64,000 bases of DNA from Paenibacillus sp. TCA20 (GTDB lineage Bacteria > Bacillota > Bacilli > Paenibacillales > Paenibacillaceae). The position numbers were made by a program, and so were the translations under genes. Where the stretch lies: positions 248,001-312,000 of the forward strand of contig NZ_BBIW01000004.1 of NCBI RefSeq assembly GCF_000732325.1. The letters are read 5' to 3'. The notes beneath the pieces are model-generated. The model saw only the letters and a program-made list of their open reading frames with translations, had not been told where the DNA came from and did not search any database. Shown here piece after piece: positions 16,385 through 24,532 of this stretch; position 1 is the stretch's first letter; each line of letters begins with the position of its first letter.

Positions 16385-16695
16385 GAGAATCCCTCCATTC
16401 CAAAAATATTACATACTCTATGTATCGACTAGATGGTCGCAAATGATAATAATGGAACAAAAAAACAGTTAAGTAATTTGATTATACTTAATTTTAAGAC
16501 AAAAAACATCCTCTTTTTTCCACAAAAGAATGCTTATTTCAGTATACAAAAATGCGGGATAAGCCCGGGTCAGATCGAATGAACGATGAAAAAATCTGCC
16601 GAAGCCTTCCCGCTATTCGTCTATCGTAAAACGAGTGCCCATATCAATTGATGAAGGTTCGCATAAGCTACTTTAGGTAAGGTGAGTTCTCCGCA
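16385..16695. other. 311-base gap between two small minus-strand genes
   Basis: The gap is A/T-rich on its left side and holds the minus-strand hairpin listed separately at 16548-16613. A promoter for the 65-residue gene is expected here, but I see no clear -35/-10 pair. Nothing else is recognisable. Confidence 0.5.
16548..16613 (-). terminator. Long hairpin after the 62-aa membrane protein gene
   Basis: Minus-strand arms TCCCGC... (16559-16554) and GCGGGA (16613-16608) enclose an inner pair GGCAGAT/ATCTGACC and are followed by ATTTTTG. This fits an extended intrinsic terminator for the minus-strand gene ending at 16696, although the 60-base hairpin is longer than usual. Confidence 0.5.
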
Positions 16696-16884
16696 TCAGG
16701 TTATAACCTCCGTCACATCTGGCAGAGAAAAATCTTTCAAGGCGATGTACAATCCGATGCCTGCAGCAATGAATGCAAGGATAGCAGCGATCAGGGCTAA
16801 GTATTCGATCTTTCTTGCTGCAGCTTCTTCCGAATTGTTGCCATTGTTATTTCTATTCTTGCTTGATATGCTGCTTTTTTTCAT
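16696..16884 (-). CDS. Small single-span membrane protein (62 aa)
   Basis: A 62-residue protein. The start MKKSSISSKN is placed at 16884 because GAGGGTG is then about 5-7 bases upstream; the ATG at 16893 lies too close to it. A basic, Asn/Ser-rich N-terminus is followed by one strong hydrophobic helix (YLALIAAILAFIAAGIGLYIAL) and a short acidic tail. It is probably inserted in the cytoplasmic membrane. No family is recognised. It is divergent from the His/Pro-rich gene at 17007 and so may share a control region of about 120 bases with it. Confidence 0.6.
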   Translation of the reverse strand: MKKSSISSKNRNNNGNNSEEAAARKIEYLALIAAILAFIAAGIGLYIALKDFSLPDVTEVIT

Positions 16885-17006
16885 CCATGTCACCCTCTTT
16901 AATCAAGATGCCTCCGTTCTTTCTTCTAGTTTATGATTACTCATAGGAAGGCGTTCTAAAAAAGGGTGCTTTCCCAAGCGATATGTGCCCGAAAGGAGAG
17001 AAGCCC

Positions 17007-17660
17007 GTGAATAAACAGCGAACCGATGTAAGAAGGAAAGTGTCCAAGACCCCCGCTAGAAAAAGGACAAAGAAGAAGGCGAAGCGTGAAGCTGCCTCTA
17101 ATGCTTTTTCTCTGTTGTCATCGAAGCTTCTGGAGAATTTATCCCCGGAGCAGTTCTTGGCTCTATGCAGTACGTTAATGGAGATGAAGGATGGGGTTGT
17201 CGACATATTTAAAGAGGTGAAGCCTGAGAAGAAGCAGAAAATGCACGGTTTGATCGTGCAGTTCCTTGATCAATCCGACCAGCTCAATCTGCCGAAGAAA
17301 TATAAGGCTGCATTGGGGGAGCTCGGTCAGAGATTGAAGCAAATGAATCTGGATCAGCCCTCCCCTGCGGAAGTGAATCAATCCGTGCAAGCCTTGCCGA
17401 CTCCTCAGGGACCGTCGCAGGGATTACCGAACAAGCCACAGGTCCAGCAGGCACTACATCAACACCCGCACCATCCGCCAGGTCCGAATGGCCCTCATCC
17501 TCAGTCAGGACCTCAGCAGCCACCGCATCATCACTCGAATGGCCCGCATTTCCAAGCAGGACTGCACCATCCACCTCATCCGTTCCATCCCGGTCGTCCC
17601 CATCCTAATCACAGACCACCATCCTATTCGGATTCAACGGCAGCTCAAAATTCGAAATAA
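17007..17660 (+). CDS. Basic protein with His/Pro-rich C-terminal tail
   Basis: A 217-residue protein starting at the GTG at 17007, which has AAAGGAGAG about 7 bases upstream; an earlier in-frame ATG at 16983 has no ribosome binding site. Residues 1-35 are Lys/Arg-rich (RKRTKKKAKRE). Residues 35-115 are helical (LSPEQFLALCSTLMEMKDGVVDIF). From about residue 125 the chain is low complexity and rich in His, Pro, Gly and Gln (HPHHPPGPNGPHPQ, PPHPFHPGRPHPNHR). The tail could bind metals or interact with spore or cell-surface layers; this is inferred from composition only. It is followed by a YjcZ-type sporulation gene, which favours a spore-related role. Confidence 0.6.
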   Translation: MNKQRTDVRRKVSKTPARKRTKKKAKREAASNAFSLLSSKLLENLSPEQFLALCSTLMEMKDGVVDIFKEVKPEKKQKMHGLIVQFLDQSDQLNLPKKYKAALGELGQRLKQMNLDQPSPAEVNQSVQALPTPQGPSQGLPNKPQVQQALHQHPHHPPGPNGPHPQSGPQQPPHHHSNGPHFQAGLHHPPHPFHPGRPHPNHRPPSYSDSTAAQNSK

Positions 17661-17736
17661 AAGGGCAATTAGCCCGGTCGAAATAAGGTCGAGCAACATA
17701 TGGTATGAGTGTAGTACACAGAAAGGAGGAGTTACA

Positions 17737-17871
17737 ATGAGCGAAGTAGGATACGGATATGGCGGCGGCCAAGTAGGCGGCTTCAGCGGTTACGATGGAG
17801 GTAAATCCATCGGCGCAATCTTGGTATTGTTTATTCTCTTGGTTATTATCGTTAAAGCTTTCTGCTGGTAA
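17737..17871 (+). CDS. YjcZ-family small sporulation-type protein
   Basis: A 44-residue protein, MSEVGYGYGGG..., ending in a hydrophobic helix SIGAILVLFILLVIIVKAFCW. The Gly/Tyr-rich head followed by a C-terminal membrane helix with a final Cys-Trp is the pattern of the YjcZ family of small proteins common in Bacillales. AAAGGAGG precedes the ATG at 17737. Family members are annotated as sporulation proteins, with little direct functional data. A strong terminator follows. It is transcribed in the same direction as the His/Pro-rich gene 76 bases upstream. Confidence 0.85.
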   Translation: MSEVGYGYGGGQVGGFSGYDGGKSIGAILVLFILLVIIVKAFCW

Positions 17872-17889
17872 TGATTTGACCATGATATA

Positions 17890-17926
17890 AACTTAAGGTC
17901 TGCCTGCATAGGCAGGCCTTAAGTTT
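17890..17926 (+). terminator. Terminator after the YjcZ-type gene
   Basis: ACTTAAGG...TGCC and GGCA...CCTTAAGT form a long hairpin ending in TTTT, 19 bases after the stop codon. Confidence 0.85.
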
Positions 17927-18604
17927 TGGCAGAGAGTACACGATGTAATCACATTGCCTGAATGGGCGTACAGTACATAGTCGTCACGCTAAGGAGAGAG
18001 CCGTGCTCGTGACCACGTGAGTTCGATCAGCACAAGCGAGCGGTACACTCCAGAACGTTGGACAGCCCCCGTGCGATGAATGCTCGGGGGCTTAATGTTT
18101 GTGCTCCCAAGGTCGCCCTCGTCTAAATGATCAAAAGCGGCTTGGTTCAGCAATATAAATTTAACCTATATTATAATGCTGCTCTTCGTAGTAGCGTAGA
18201 AACTACAGCTGCATTGTATTCCTCTACTTACATTTCACACAACAAAAGCCCTACCTCTCTTTTGTCCTTACGGCTCCGATGACCGCGCCAGTTTGAATGA
18301 AAATCATAAAATCTCGTGTTTGGGTTATAACGCGATTACTCCATGGGGTTAAATGAAGAGTTATCTTACTCCGGATCATATGCATTATTCTTATGCCAGC
18401 CGCGAATAAATGCATGACCTTCAAAGAGGAATGTAATGGGGTTAAATATTCATAATACTAAGTAGTATATCATAGATTACAGCAATTTACAAATACAGAA
18501 CTTCTTCAGGGGAAACAGGAAAAAGCATATTCTCGTTATTGGGACTTCTGGGCTATAATAGAACTTGAGAATAAGCTTCTAGGGAAAGCGAGGTTGTATT
18601 CATC
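17927..18604. other. 678-base gap before the HD-GYP gene
   Basis: A GC-rich stretch at 17990-18070 with several short self-complementary pieces ends in a hairpin AGCCCCCG/CGGGGGCT (18064-18092) followed only by TTAATGTTT. This could be the 3' end of a small RNA, but I cannot name one. From 18110 to 18540 the sequence is A/T-richer with no open frame worth reporting. TATAAT at 18554-18559 is a possible -10 element for the gene at 18605, without a good -35. Confidence 0.4.
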
Positions 18605-20020
18605 TTGCAACGGTATCAAGCGCTGCGCAAAAGATTGGCTGTTAACTACATCGCTAGCTGGGCTGCAACTGCTGTACTGGCGCTTCTGTCTATACGATCT
18701 TTAACGCTTCATCTGCATGCAGCAGAGTCCCGTTATTTGGCAGTGATCTTGGCTGCCGCATTACTTCTTACACTGCTGACTGGAATATACCTTATCCTCA
18801 GGCAGGTTAGACCTTATAAAGATATACAGCTTCAAGCTGAGACCGGCACAGGTCTTCAGTATGCGTATGATTTTCTCCACACCTTGCCGGCTCACGCCTT
18901 CTGTCGGATACTGTACTCGCATTATATTTGCTTGTCTTTACCGGTCGTGCTGCTAAGTACGATCCTGAAGCGGTTAGATCTTCTCCAACTATCATTTATA
19001 CATACTTTATATATTGTAATAAGCTTTCTTTTCGCTGCTTACCTGCATGCCATTATCGAATTTATGATGACAACGAGAGCCATTAGACCTTACATATTAG
19101 CCGTCGAAAATAAAGCGGAGGCAAGCGTTACCCAGCTAGTTTTTACAGGGCAGCAGCCTGTTTCTCTTGGTCCCAACACATGGATAAGGTTAATCTTTAT
19201 CATCATCTATCCTTTGCTGCTCGTGTTTTTTATAACCGAAATTCAGCAATTTTATTACTCTGAAACCGTCATGAGGGAGTATGCCGGACTTGGCGTATGG
19301 CTACTGCTGCTTGGGATTGGCTTGTCTATGTTTGCAGCAGCCCGTCTTATAAAAAGTGATCACTCTACGACGGAAGGCTCTACGACGGAAGGGATGAATC
19401 AATTAAGTCTTGAGCTGAAGGAGAGAGACGAGCTGGTGAAGCAGCTGCAGGACAGCTATTTTAGTACCTTATCCGCAGCGCTGGACGCCAGGGATCCTTA
19501 TACGGCGGGTCATTCCATGCGGGTGGCAGAATATTCGGTCATGATCGGCCGCAAGCTGGGGCTTGCAGAGGAAGAGCTTGACACCCTTTACAAAACGGCG
19601 CTGATTCACGACATCGGAAAAGTAGGCATCCCCGATATGGTGCTGCTTAAGGAAGGTAAGCTCAGTGAAGAGGAGTATTTGACGATTCAGCGTCACCCGG
19701 TGCTTGGCGAATCGATATTACAGCATGTCCAGCCGGCACAGTCGATTAAGCCCTTCCTATCCGGGGTACGTTCCCATCACGAGCGTTATGACGGCAAGGG
19801 ATATCCGGATCAGCTGGCGGGAGAGCGTATTCCTTTATTTGGAAGAATTATTGCAGTAGCGGATGCCTTCGACGCTATGACCTCGGACCGGCCTTACCGC
19901 AAAGGAATGAAGGATGAGGAGGCCATCTCTATACTGGAACAGGGCCGAGGAACACAGTGGGACCCGATTATAGCTGGCATATTTGTAGACCAGTACCGGT
20001 GCAGACCATCCTGCTGTTAA
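18605..20020 (+). CDS. Membrane HD-GYP domain protein (cyclic-di-GMP phosphodiesterase type)
   Basis: A 471-residue protein with a TTG start and GCGAGG about 10 bases upstream. Roughly residues 15-250 contain six or more hydrophobic segments forming a membrane sensor region. A short linker with a tandem STTEG-STTEG repeat leads to a soluble HD-GYP domain from about residue 280: HSMRVAEYS, the metal-binding HDIGK, RHPVLGE, SHHERYDGKGYP (the GYP motif) and DAFDAMTSDRPYRK. All key HD-GYP residues are present, so it probably hydrolyses cyclic di-GMP or a related dinucleotide in response to a membrane signal. It stands alone and the signal is unknown. Confidence 0.88.
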   Translation: MQRYQALRKRLAVNYIASWAATAVLALLSIRSLTLHLHAAESRYLAVILAAALLLTLLTGIYLILRQVRPYKDIQLQAETGTGLQYAYDFLHTLPAHAFCRILYSHYICLSLPVVLLSTILKRLDLLQLSFIHTLYIVISFLFAAYLHAIIEFMMTTRAIRPYILAVENKAEASVTQLVFTGQQPVSLGPNTWIRLIFIIIYPLLLVFFITEIQQFYYSETVMREYAGLGVWLLLLGIGLSMFAAARLIKSDHSTTEGSTTEGMNQLSLELKERDELVKQLQDSYFSTLSAALDARDPYTAGHSMRVAEYSVMIGRKLGLAEEELDTLYKTALIHDIGKVGIPDMVLLKEGKLSEEEYLTIQRHPVLGESILQHVQPAQSIKPFLSGVRSHHERYDGKGYPDQLAGERIPLFGRIIAVADAFDAMTSDRPYRKGMKDEEAISILEQGRGTQWDPIIAGIFVDQYRCRPSCC

Positions 20021-20155
20021 GAATCCGTTAAGAACTTCATCTCCTGCCTTGTCGATTCAAAGATCCTGATTCGGGTTAAGAATATAACACGCTGGTGACA
20101 TACTTTCTAGTCTCTAGGAACTTGGAATCACCATACAGACAAGGAGATGAGAAGA

Positions 20156-20356
20156 ATGGATAACAACGTATTCAAAGGTAAATGGAATCAAGTGAAGGGC
20201 GAAGCCAAGAAGCAATGGGGTAAGCTGACTGATGATGATCTGGATGTCATCGATGGTGAGAAGGACAAGCTGGTCGGCAAGCTTCAGGAGCGATACGGTC
20301 ATTCCCGCGACGAAGCCGAGAAGGAATATGATAACTGGAGCAGAACGTACCGCTAA
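20156..20356 (+). CDS. CsbD-like stress-response protein
   Basis: A 66-residue hydrophilic protein, MDNNVFKGKWNQVKGEAKKQWGK then LTDDDLDVIDGEKDKLVGKLQERYG, the clear signature of the CsbD family. The ATG at 20156 is preferred over the ATG at 20147, because AAGGAG lies about 10 bases upstream of the former. CsbD-like proteins are small, abundant and induced in general stress or stationary phase; their molecular function is not known. No convincing sigma-B promoter is visible upstream. A terminator follows, so the gene is monocistronic. Confidence 0.93.
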   Translation: MDNNVFKGKWNQVKGEAKKQWGKLTDDDLDVIDGEKDKLVGKLQERYGHSRDEAEKEYDNWSRTYR

Positions 20357-20434
20357 CATAGATTGAACCAGGCATGTGAATTTGAGATATCTAGTTCATT
20401 CTATATAGAAACTTTAATAGATTTTTCCAAAATA

Positions 20435-20473
20435 AGAGAGCACAGATCCCATAGAGGATTTGTGCTCTCTTTG
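20435..20473 (+). terminator. Terminator after the CsbD-like gene
   Basis: AGAGAGCACA-G-ATCC and GGAT-T-TGTGCTCTCT form a long stem ending in CTCTTTG, between the CsbD-like gene and the GTG-start gene at 20518. Confidence 0.8.
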
Positions 20474-20517
20474 CATGGTATGATAGGGAAAAGTGAGTTT
20501 GTCAGGAGGTCTAGCTA

Positions 20518-21192
20518 GTGGGACGAAAAGGATTAGTCATTGGGGCTACTGGGTTGGTCGGCAAGCAGCTCGTATCACAGCTGCTCGCGCATGATGAATA
20601 TGAAGAGGTTACCACGCTCGTGAGACAGGAGCTTCCGATATCCCACCCTAAACTGTCTCAAGTGATTGTGAACTGGGACGAGCTTGAAAGGCATGAGGAG
20701 GCTTTCATCGGAGCAGACGAATTGTTCTGCTGTATGGGCACGACGATCAAGAAGGCAGGATCGCAGGCGGCGTTCCGCAAAGTTGATCTGGAGTACCCCG
20801 TTACTGCAGCCAGACTCGCGTTGTCTCATGGGACGAGACAGATGATTGCTGTTACATCCATGGGAGCAGACAGCACTTCACGCATCTTCTACAGCCGAAC
20901 CAAGGGAGAGTTTGAGGACGATATCGCGAGACTAGGCTTTCGTGGTATTCATTTTCTAAGACCATCCTTGCTGCTTGGCGACAGAGAAGAAAAACGCACA
21001 GGGGAGAAGATAGGTGAATGGGTGCTGACGCTTGCCGATCCGCTGCTTCGCAAAGGAAGAGGACGGGAGTACCGAGCGGTTCCGGGTGCTTATGTTGCGA
21101 AGGCCATGATCAGGGCAGCGATGCGAGATCAGAGCGGGGTGTACCGCCATTCGAACAAGGATATCTGGAAGCTGGCTGAACAACAAAAATAG
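20518..21192 (+). CDS. NAD(P)-binding oxidoreductase (atypical SDR)
   Basis: A 224-residue protein starting at the GTG at 20518 with AGGAGG 8 bases upstream. The N-terminal GATGLVGKQL is a glycine-rich Rossmann dinucleotide-binding motif of the GxxGxxG type. VTSMGADSTSRIFYSRTKGEFE holds the Tyr-x-x-x-Lys-like pair of extended or atypical short-chain dehydrogenases, here YSRTK. HFLRPSLLLGDRE is the usual substrate-domain boundary. It resembles the HTATIP2/YbjT-like group. The substrate is unknown. RidA follows 75 bases downstream on the same strand, with no terminator seen between them. Confidence 0.85.
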   Translation: MGRKGLVIGATGLVGKQLVSQLLAHDEYEEVTTLVRQELPISHPKLSQVIVNWDELERHEEAFIGADELFCCMGTTIKKAGSQAAFRKVDLEYPVTAARLALSHGTRQMIAVTSMGADSTSRIFYSRTKGEFEDDIARLGFRGIHFLRPSLLLGDREEKRTGEKIGEWVLTLADPLLRKGRGREYRAVPGAYVAKAMIRAAMRDQSGVYRHSNKDIWKLAEQQK

Positions 21193-21266
21193 ACAAGCCT
21201 GCTTGCTTTGAATACAATGACTATAGAAATGCTTGGATAAACTAACCTACAGAGGAGGAGATACAT

Positions 21267-21647
21267 ATGAGTAAGAACCCGATTTCCACAGAAAAGGCAC
21301 CAGGAGCCATTGGACCATACAGTCAGGCAGTTGAAGCAGGCGGTTTCATATTTACGTCTGGTCAGCTCGGAATCAATCCGCAGACAGGTGAATTCGGTGA
21401 TACCGTTGAGGAGCAGGCTCGTCTATCCCTTGAGAATGTGAAGGCCATCCTTGAAGCTGCCGGAGCAAGCTTGGACCAAGTCGTGAAGACGACGGTATTC
21501 CTGAAGGACATGAATGATTTTACCCGTGTAAATGAAGTGTACAGCTCGTTCTTCAGCCAGCCTTATCCTGCGCGCAGCGCGGTAGAGGTAGCCCGTCTTC
21601 CGAAGGATGCGCTGGTCGAGATTGAAACGATTACGCTGAAGAAATAA
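21267..21647 (+). CDS. ridA: RidA family enamine/imine deaminase
   Basis: A 126-residue protein of standard length for the RidA (YjgF/YER057c/UK114) family. It shows [17 protein letters not shown] at the N-terminus, [14 protein letters not shown], and near the C-terminus the conserved [20 protein letters not shown], which contains the catalytic Arg and Glu. RidA hydrolyses reactive enamines and imines, such as 2-aminoacrylate released by PLP-dependent dehydratases, protecting PLP enzymes. GGAGGAG precedes the ATG. A strong terminator follows. Confidence 0.95.
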   Translation: MSKNPISTEKAPGAIGPYSQAVEAGGFIFTSGQLGINPQTGEFGDTVEEQARLSLENVKAILEAAGASLDQVVKTTVFLKDMNDFTRVNEVYSSFFSQPYPARSAVEVARLPKDALVEIETITLKK

Positions 21648-21672
21648 CAAGAGTGTATAGGTAGAAGCATAC

Positions 21673-21729
21673 AATAAAGAAGAAGGACCGCTTGCCCTGA
21701 TTTGACAGGGCAGACGGTCCTTCTTTATT
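21673..21729 (+). terminator. Long terminator after ridA
   Basis: AATAAAGAAGAAGGACCG and CGGTCCTTCTTTATT with an inner GCCCTG/CAGGGC pair form a long two-stem hairpin. The flanks are A- and T-rich, so it may also terminate the converging minus-strand gene ending at 21775. Confidence 0.9.
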
Positions 21730-21774
21730 TATATGCGGCACGGAGCCACTCGAGGAATTCAAGGCCTCTATTAC

Positions 21775-22536
21775 TTACTGTCTTCGTTTGGAGAAGAACA
21801 GCCAGATCGAGTAAATCAGCAGCAAGGCTGCAATTCCGGCTGCGGTATAAGCTACAGCGGTGATATCGGATTGCTTCACACTAATTGCAATATAAGCCCA
21901 TACGAAGACCAGCGGTAGTACGGCATCACGATAAGAGAAGCTGACTGCGAGTGCGACAATCGCCCCGATGATCAGGAGCAGGATTGCCCATGTCTCATCT
22001 CCAAGGCCAAATCCATCCCATTCCCGTTTGCTAAGCCAAACGGTCACATTAATAATGGTGGCCACACTGACCCAGCCAAGATAAATCCGGAAGGGAAGCT
22101 GGACAAACCATTTTTCACCTGTAGTCGGCTTCTGAAGTGCCAATACACGCACATACATCTGACTCAGAGAGAACAGCAGGATAAAGATGACGAGCACGGA
22201 CCAGCCGAACCACAGGTTCTGCCATAGGACAATCCAGCCTGCATTCGCCAGACAACTGATGAAGAACCAGAATTTAAGGACTGCCGCTGTATTTCGCTGC
22301 TTCTGGGACGGCAGAAACTGCAGAATGATGAATCCGGCCAGAAAGGCGTAAATGACTGACCAGATGGCGAAGGCATATCCGGCGGGTGTAATCAGTACAG
22401 GGTATAGAGCCGACACCTCCGAAGTGGTTCTTCCGCCGATGGGCAGCAGGTTAGCGAGCGCGTTCATGACGATCACAAGTACAAATCCGATGACGTTTAG
22501 CCATTTATAAGGGTTCCGGTGAGTGGTGCGCAGCAT
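21775..22536 (-). CDS. TspO/MBR-like tryptophan-rich membrane protein
   Basis: A 253-residue integral membrane protein. The start is set at 22536, where GGAGGA lies 6 bases upstream; an open extension to 22647 has no ribosome binding site. It has about eight hydrophobic helices rich in Trp, with segments such as PAGYAFAIWSVIYAFL and ANAGWIVLWQNLWFGW that match the conserved core of the TspO (peripheral benzodiazepine receptor-like, tryptophan-rich sensory protein) family. It is longer than the 160-residue TspO proteins and resembles the longer form often seen in Bacillales. TspO proteins bind porphyrins and sterols; the ligand of this form is not known. Confidence 0.75.
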   Translation of the reverse strand: MLRTTHRNPYKWLNVIGFVLVIVMNALANLLPIGGRTTSEVSALYPVLITPAGYAFAIWSVIYAFLAGFIILQFLPSQKQRNTAAVLKFWFFISCLANAGWIVLWQNLWFGWSVLVIFILLFSLSQMYVRVLALQKPTTGEKWFVQLPFRIYLGWVSVATIINVTVWLSKREWDGFGLGDETWAILLLIIGAIVALAVSFSYRDAVLPLVFVWAYIAISVKQSDITAVAYTAAGIAALLLIYSIWLFFSKRRQ

Positions 22537-22760
22537 ACAATTCCTCCTCGCAAGTATAATATTGACTCTATGGTTAATTAAACCTTCATGTATATCCTTA
22601 CCCAATAATTTCACATTCAACATAAGTGTATGCAAAAGAATAGCCATGTAATGATCTGCATCGAAAGTTTTAATTTTCCGTAATGTTCATTCATTTCCAT
22701 TCATATGGGTTAAAGATAGTTAGAGATACAATATTGCTACTTGAAAGGGGGCTGGCCAGC

Positions 22761-23643
22761 GTGATTAGCAAAAGGTCTTCACAGTGGCTGCAGCAGCTTG
22801 TCTTTGTAGGTCCTTCACTCGTGTTTTTCCTCCTTATTATTGTGGCTCCATTTCTGCTGGGAATGTACTATTCCTTTACTAATTGGAATGGTGCGGCAAG
22901 CGAGCCCACATGGGCAGGCTTATCCAATTTTACGAAAATATTTACGGATGATCCCGCCTTTCTAAAATCCTTTACGTTTACAGCCTGGTTCACACTTGCG
23001 GGTGTGCTGCTGACCAACGTGCTCGGCTTTTTCCTTGCCTACTTTCTGACAAGGCCGCTCAAGACCAAAAATGTCCTGCGTACGATCTTCTTCATGCCGA
23101 ACGTCATCGGCGGACTGCTTCTCGGGTTCATCTGGCAGTTTATATTTGTCCGCGGATTCGCATCTGTTGGAGAAGCGACAGGACTCGCGTTTTTTTAATC
23201 TTCCCTGGCTGGGAGATGAGGCAACGGCGTTCTGGGCGATTGTGATTGTTTTTGTATGGCAGACAGCCGGATATTTGATGGTCATCTACATATCTTCACT
23301 GAATAACATACCGAATGAAGTGATTGAGGCAGCTCAGATTGACGGCGCGAGCAAAGGACAAATTCTGAAGAGTATTATTGTGCCGCTCATTATGCCAGGG
23401 GTTACCGTATGTTTGTTCCTCGCCATCTCCTGGTCCTTCAAAATGTTTGACCTGAACCTGTCCCTCACTAAGGGAGGGCCGTTCCGTTCGACCGAATCGG
23501 TGGCGCTGAATATTTATAATGAGGCGTTCGTGAACGGAAGGTACGGACTCGGTACGGCAAAAGCTTTGATCTTCTTCATTATCGTGGCCATCATTACGTT
23601 CATTCAGGTTCGATTGACGAAGAGCAAGGAGGTTGAAGCCTAA
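22761..23643 (+). pseudogene. Sugar ABC transporter permease (MalF type), frameshifted in a T7 run
   Basis: Two frames (to 23198, then to 23643) together encode one permease of about 293 residues. The start is GTG at 22761 behind AAAGGGGG. The first frame ends ...GLAFF at a TAA made by the T7 tract at 23190-23196. With six T residues the protein would continue GLAFFNLPWLGDEATAFW, then through the permease EAA loop EVIEAAQIDGASKGQILKSIIVPLI and the remaining membrane helices. The break is therefore a one-base gain in a homopolymer: a real mutation, a slippage-controlled site or a sequencing error. The intact product would pair with the next permease and the lipoprotein at 24533 to import a sugar or oligosaccharide. 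Confidence 0.8.
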
Positions 23644-23644
23644 G

Positions 23645-24481
23645 ATGGAATCTGCAAAAAGCTATCGGATAAGTACCTTCATCACCGAATTGTTCATGAT
23701 CCTGCTGGCTCTCGTGTTTCTTGTTCCTTTTTATTTCCTGTTTGTGAACTCTGTCAAAACCTTCGGTGATCTGCTGACCAATGCAGCCTCCTGGCCGCAA
23801 GCGTTCGAGTGGAGCAATTACCAAAGAGCATGGGAGATCACGAACTTTCCCAAAGTGCTTACGAATTCTTTAATTGTAACCGTTATCAGTAATTTACTGC
23901 TTGTGCTGATCAGCTCAATGACCGCCTATCGCATGGTTAGGCACAATACCCGATTCAATCGCGTGCTGTTCACCCTGTTCGTTGCGGCGATGGTCATTCC
24001 GTTTCAATCGATTATGATTCCGCTCGTTAAGGTAACAAGCACCGTCGGGATTATGAACAGTCACTGGGGGCTAATCATCTGCTACCTCGGCTTCGGGGTC
24101 CCGATGTCGGTCTTCCTGTTCCACGGATTTGTCAAATCGGTGCCTGTCGAGATCGAGGAGGCGGCAAGAGTGGATGGCAGTAACGCCTACGGTGTGTTTT
24201 TTCGCATAGTCTATCCGCTCATGCGGCCGATGTATGTCACGATTATCATTTTGAATACGCTGTGGATCTGGAATGATTACTTACTGCCCTCCATTGTGCT
24301 GCAGGACGCTGAGCTGCATACAATCCCGATCGCAACTTACGCGTTCTTCGGTCAATACACCAAGCAGTGGGATCTCGCGCTGCCTGCGCTGGTCCTGGGG
24401 ATTACACCGATCATCCTGTTCTTCCTGCTGATGCAGAAGCACATCATTCAGGGGATTACAGCAGGCTCGGTCAAAGGTTAA
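23645..24481 (+). CDS. Sugar ABC transporter permease (MalG type)
   Basis: A 278-residue membrane protein with six predicted helices and the carbohydrate-uptake EAA loop EIEEAARVDGSNAYGVFFRIVYPLMRP, which docks on the ATPase. It starts at the ATG at 23645, two bases after the stop of the first permease, with AAGGAGG inside the end of that gene. It is the second channel subunit of a CUT1-type importer together with the gene before it and the binding protein after it. No ATPase gene is nearby, so a shared MsmX-type ATPase is likely. Confidence 0.92.
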   Translation: MESAKSYRISTFITELFMILLALVFLVPFYFLFVNSVKTFGDLLTNAASWPQAFEWSNYQRAWEITNFPKVLTNSLIVTVISNLLLVLISSMTAYRMVRHNTRFNRVLFTLFVAAMVIPFQSIMIPLVKVTSTVGIMNSHWGLIICYLGFGVPMSVFLFHGFVKSVPVEIEEAARVDGSNAYGVFFRIVYPLMRPMYVTIIILNTLWIWNDYLLPSIVLQDAELHTIPIATYAFFGQYTKQWDLALPALVLGITPIILFFLLMQKHIIQGITAGSVKG

Positions 24482-24532
24482 GCATCGATTCCGTGAATCA
24501 ATCACGTTAATTCATATGAGGAGGAATTCATC

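Noticed and set aside
20040..20150. Sigma-B promoter for the CsbD-like gene
   Set aside because: GGTTAA is present, but no GGGTAT-like -10 at 13-15 bases follows.
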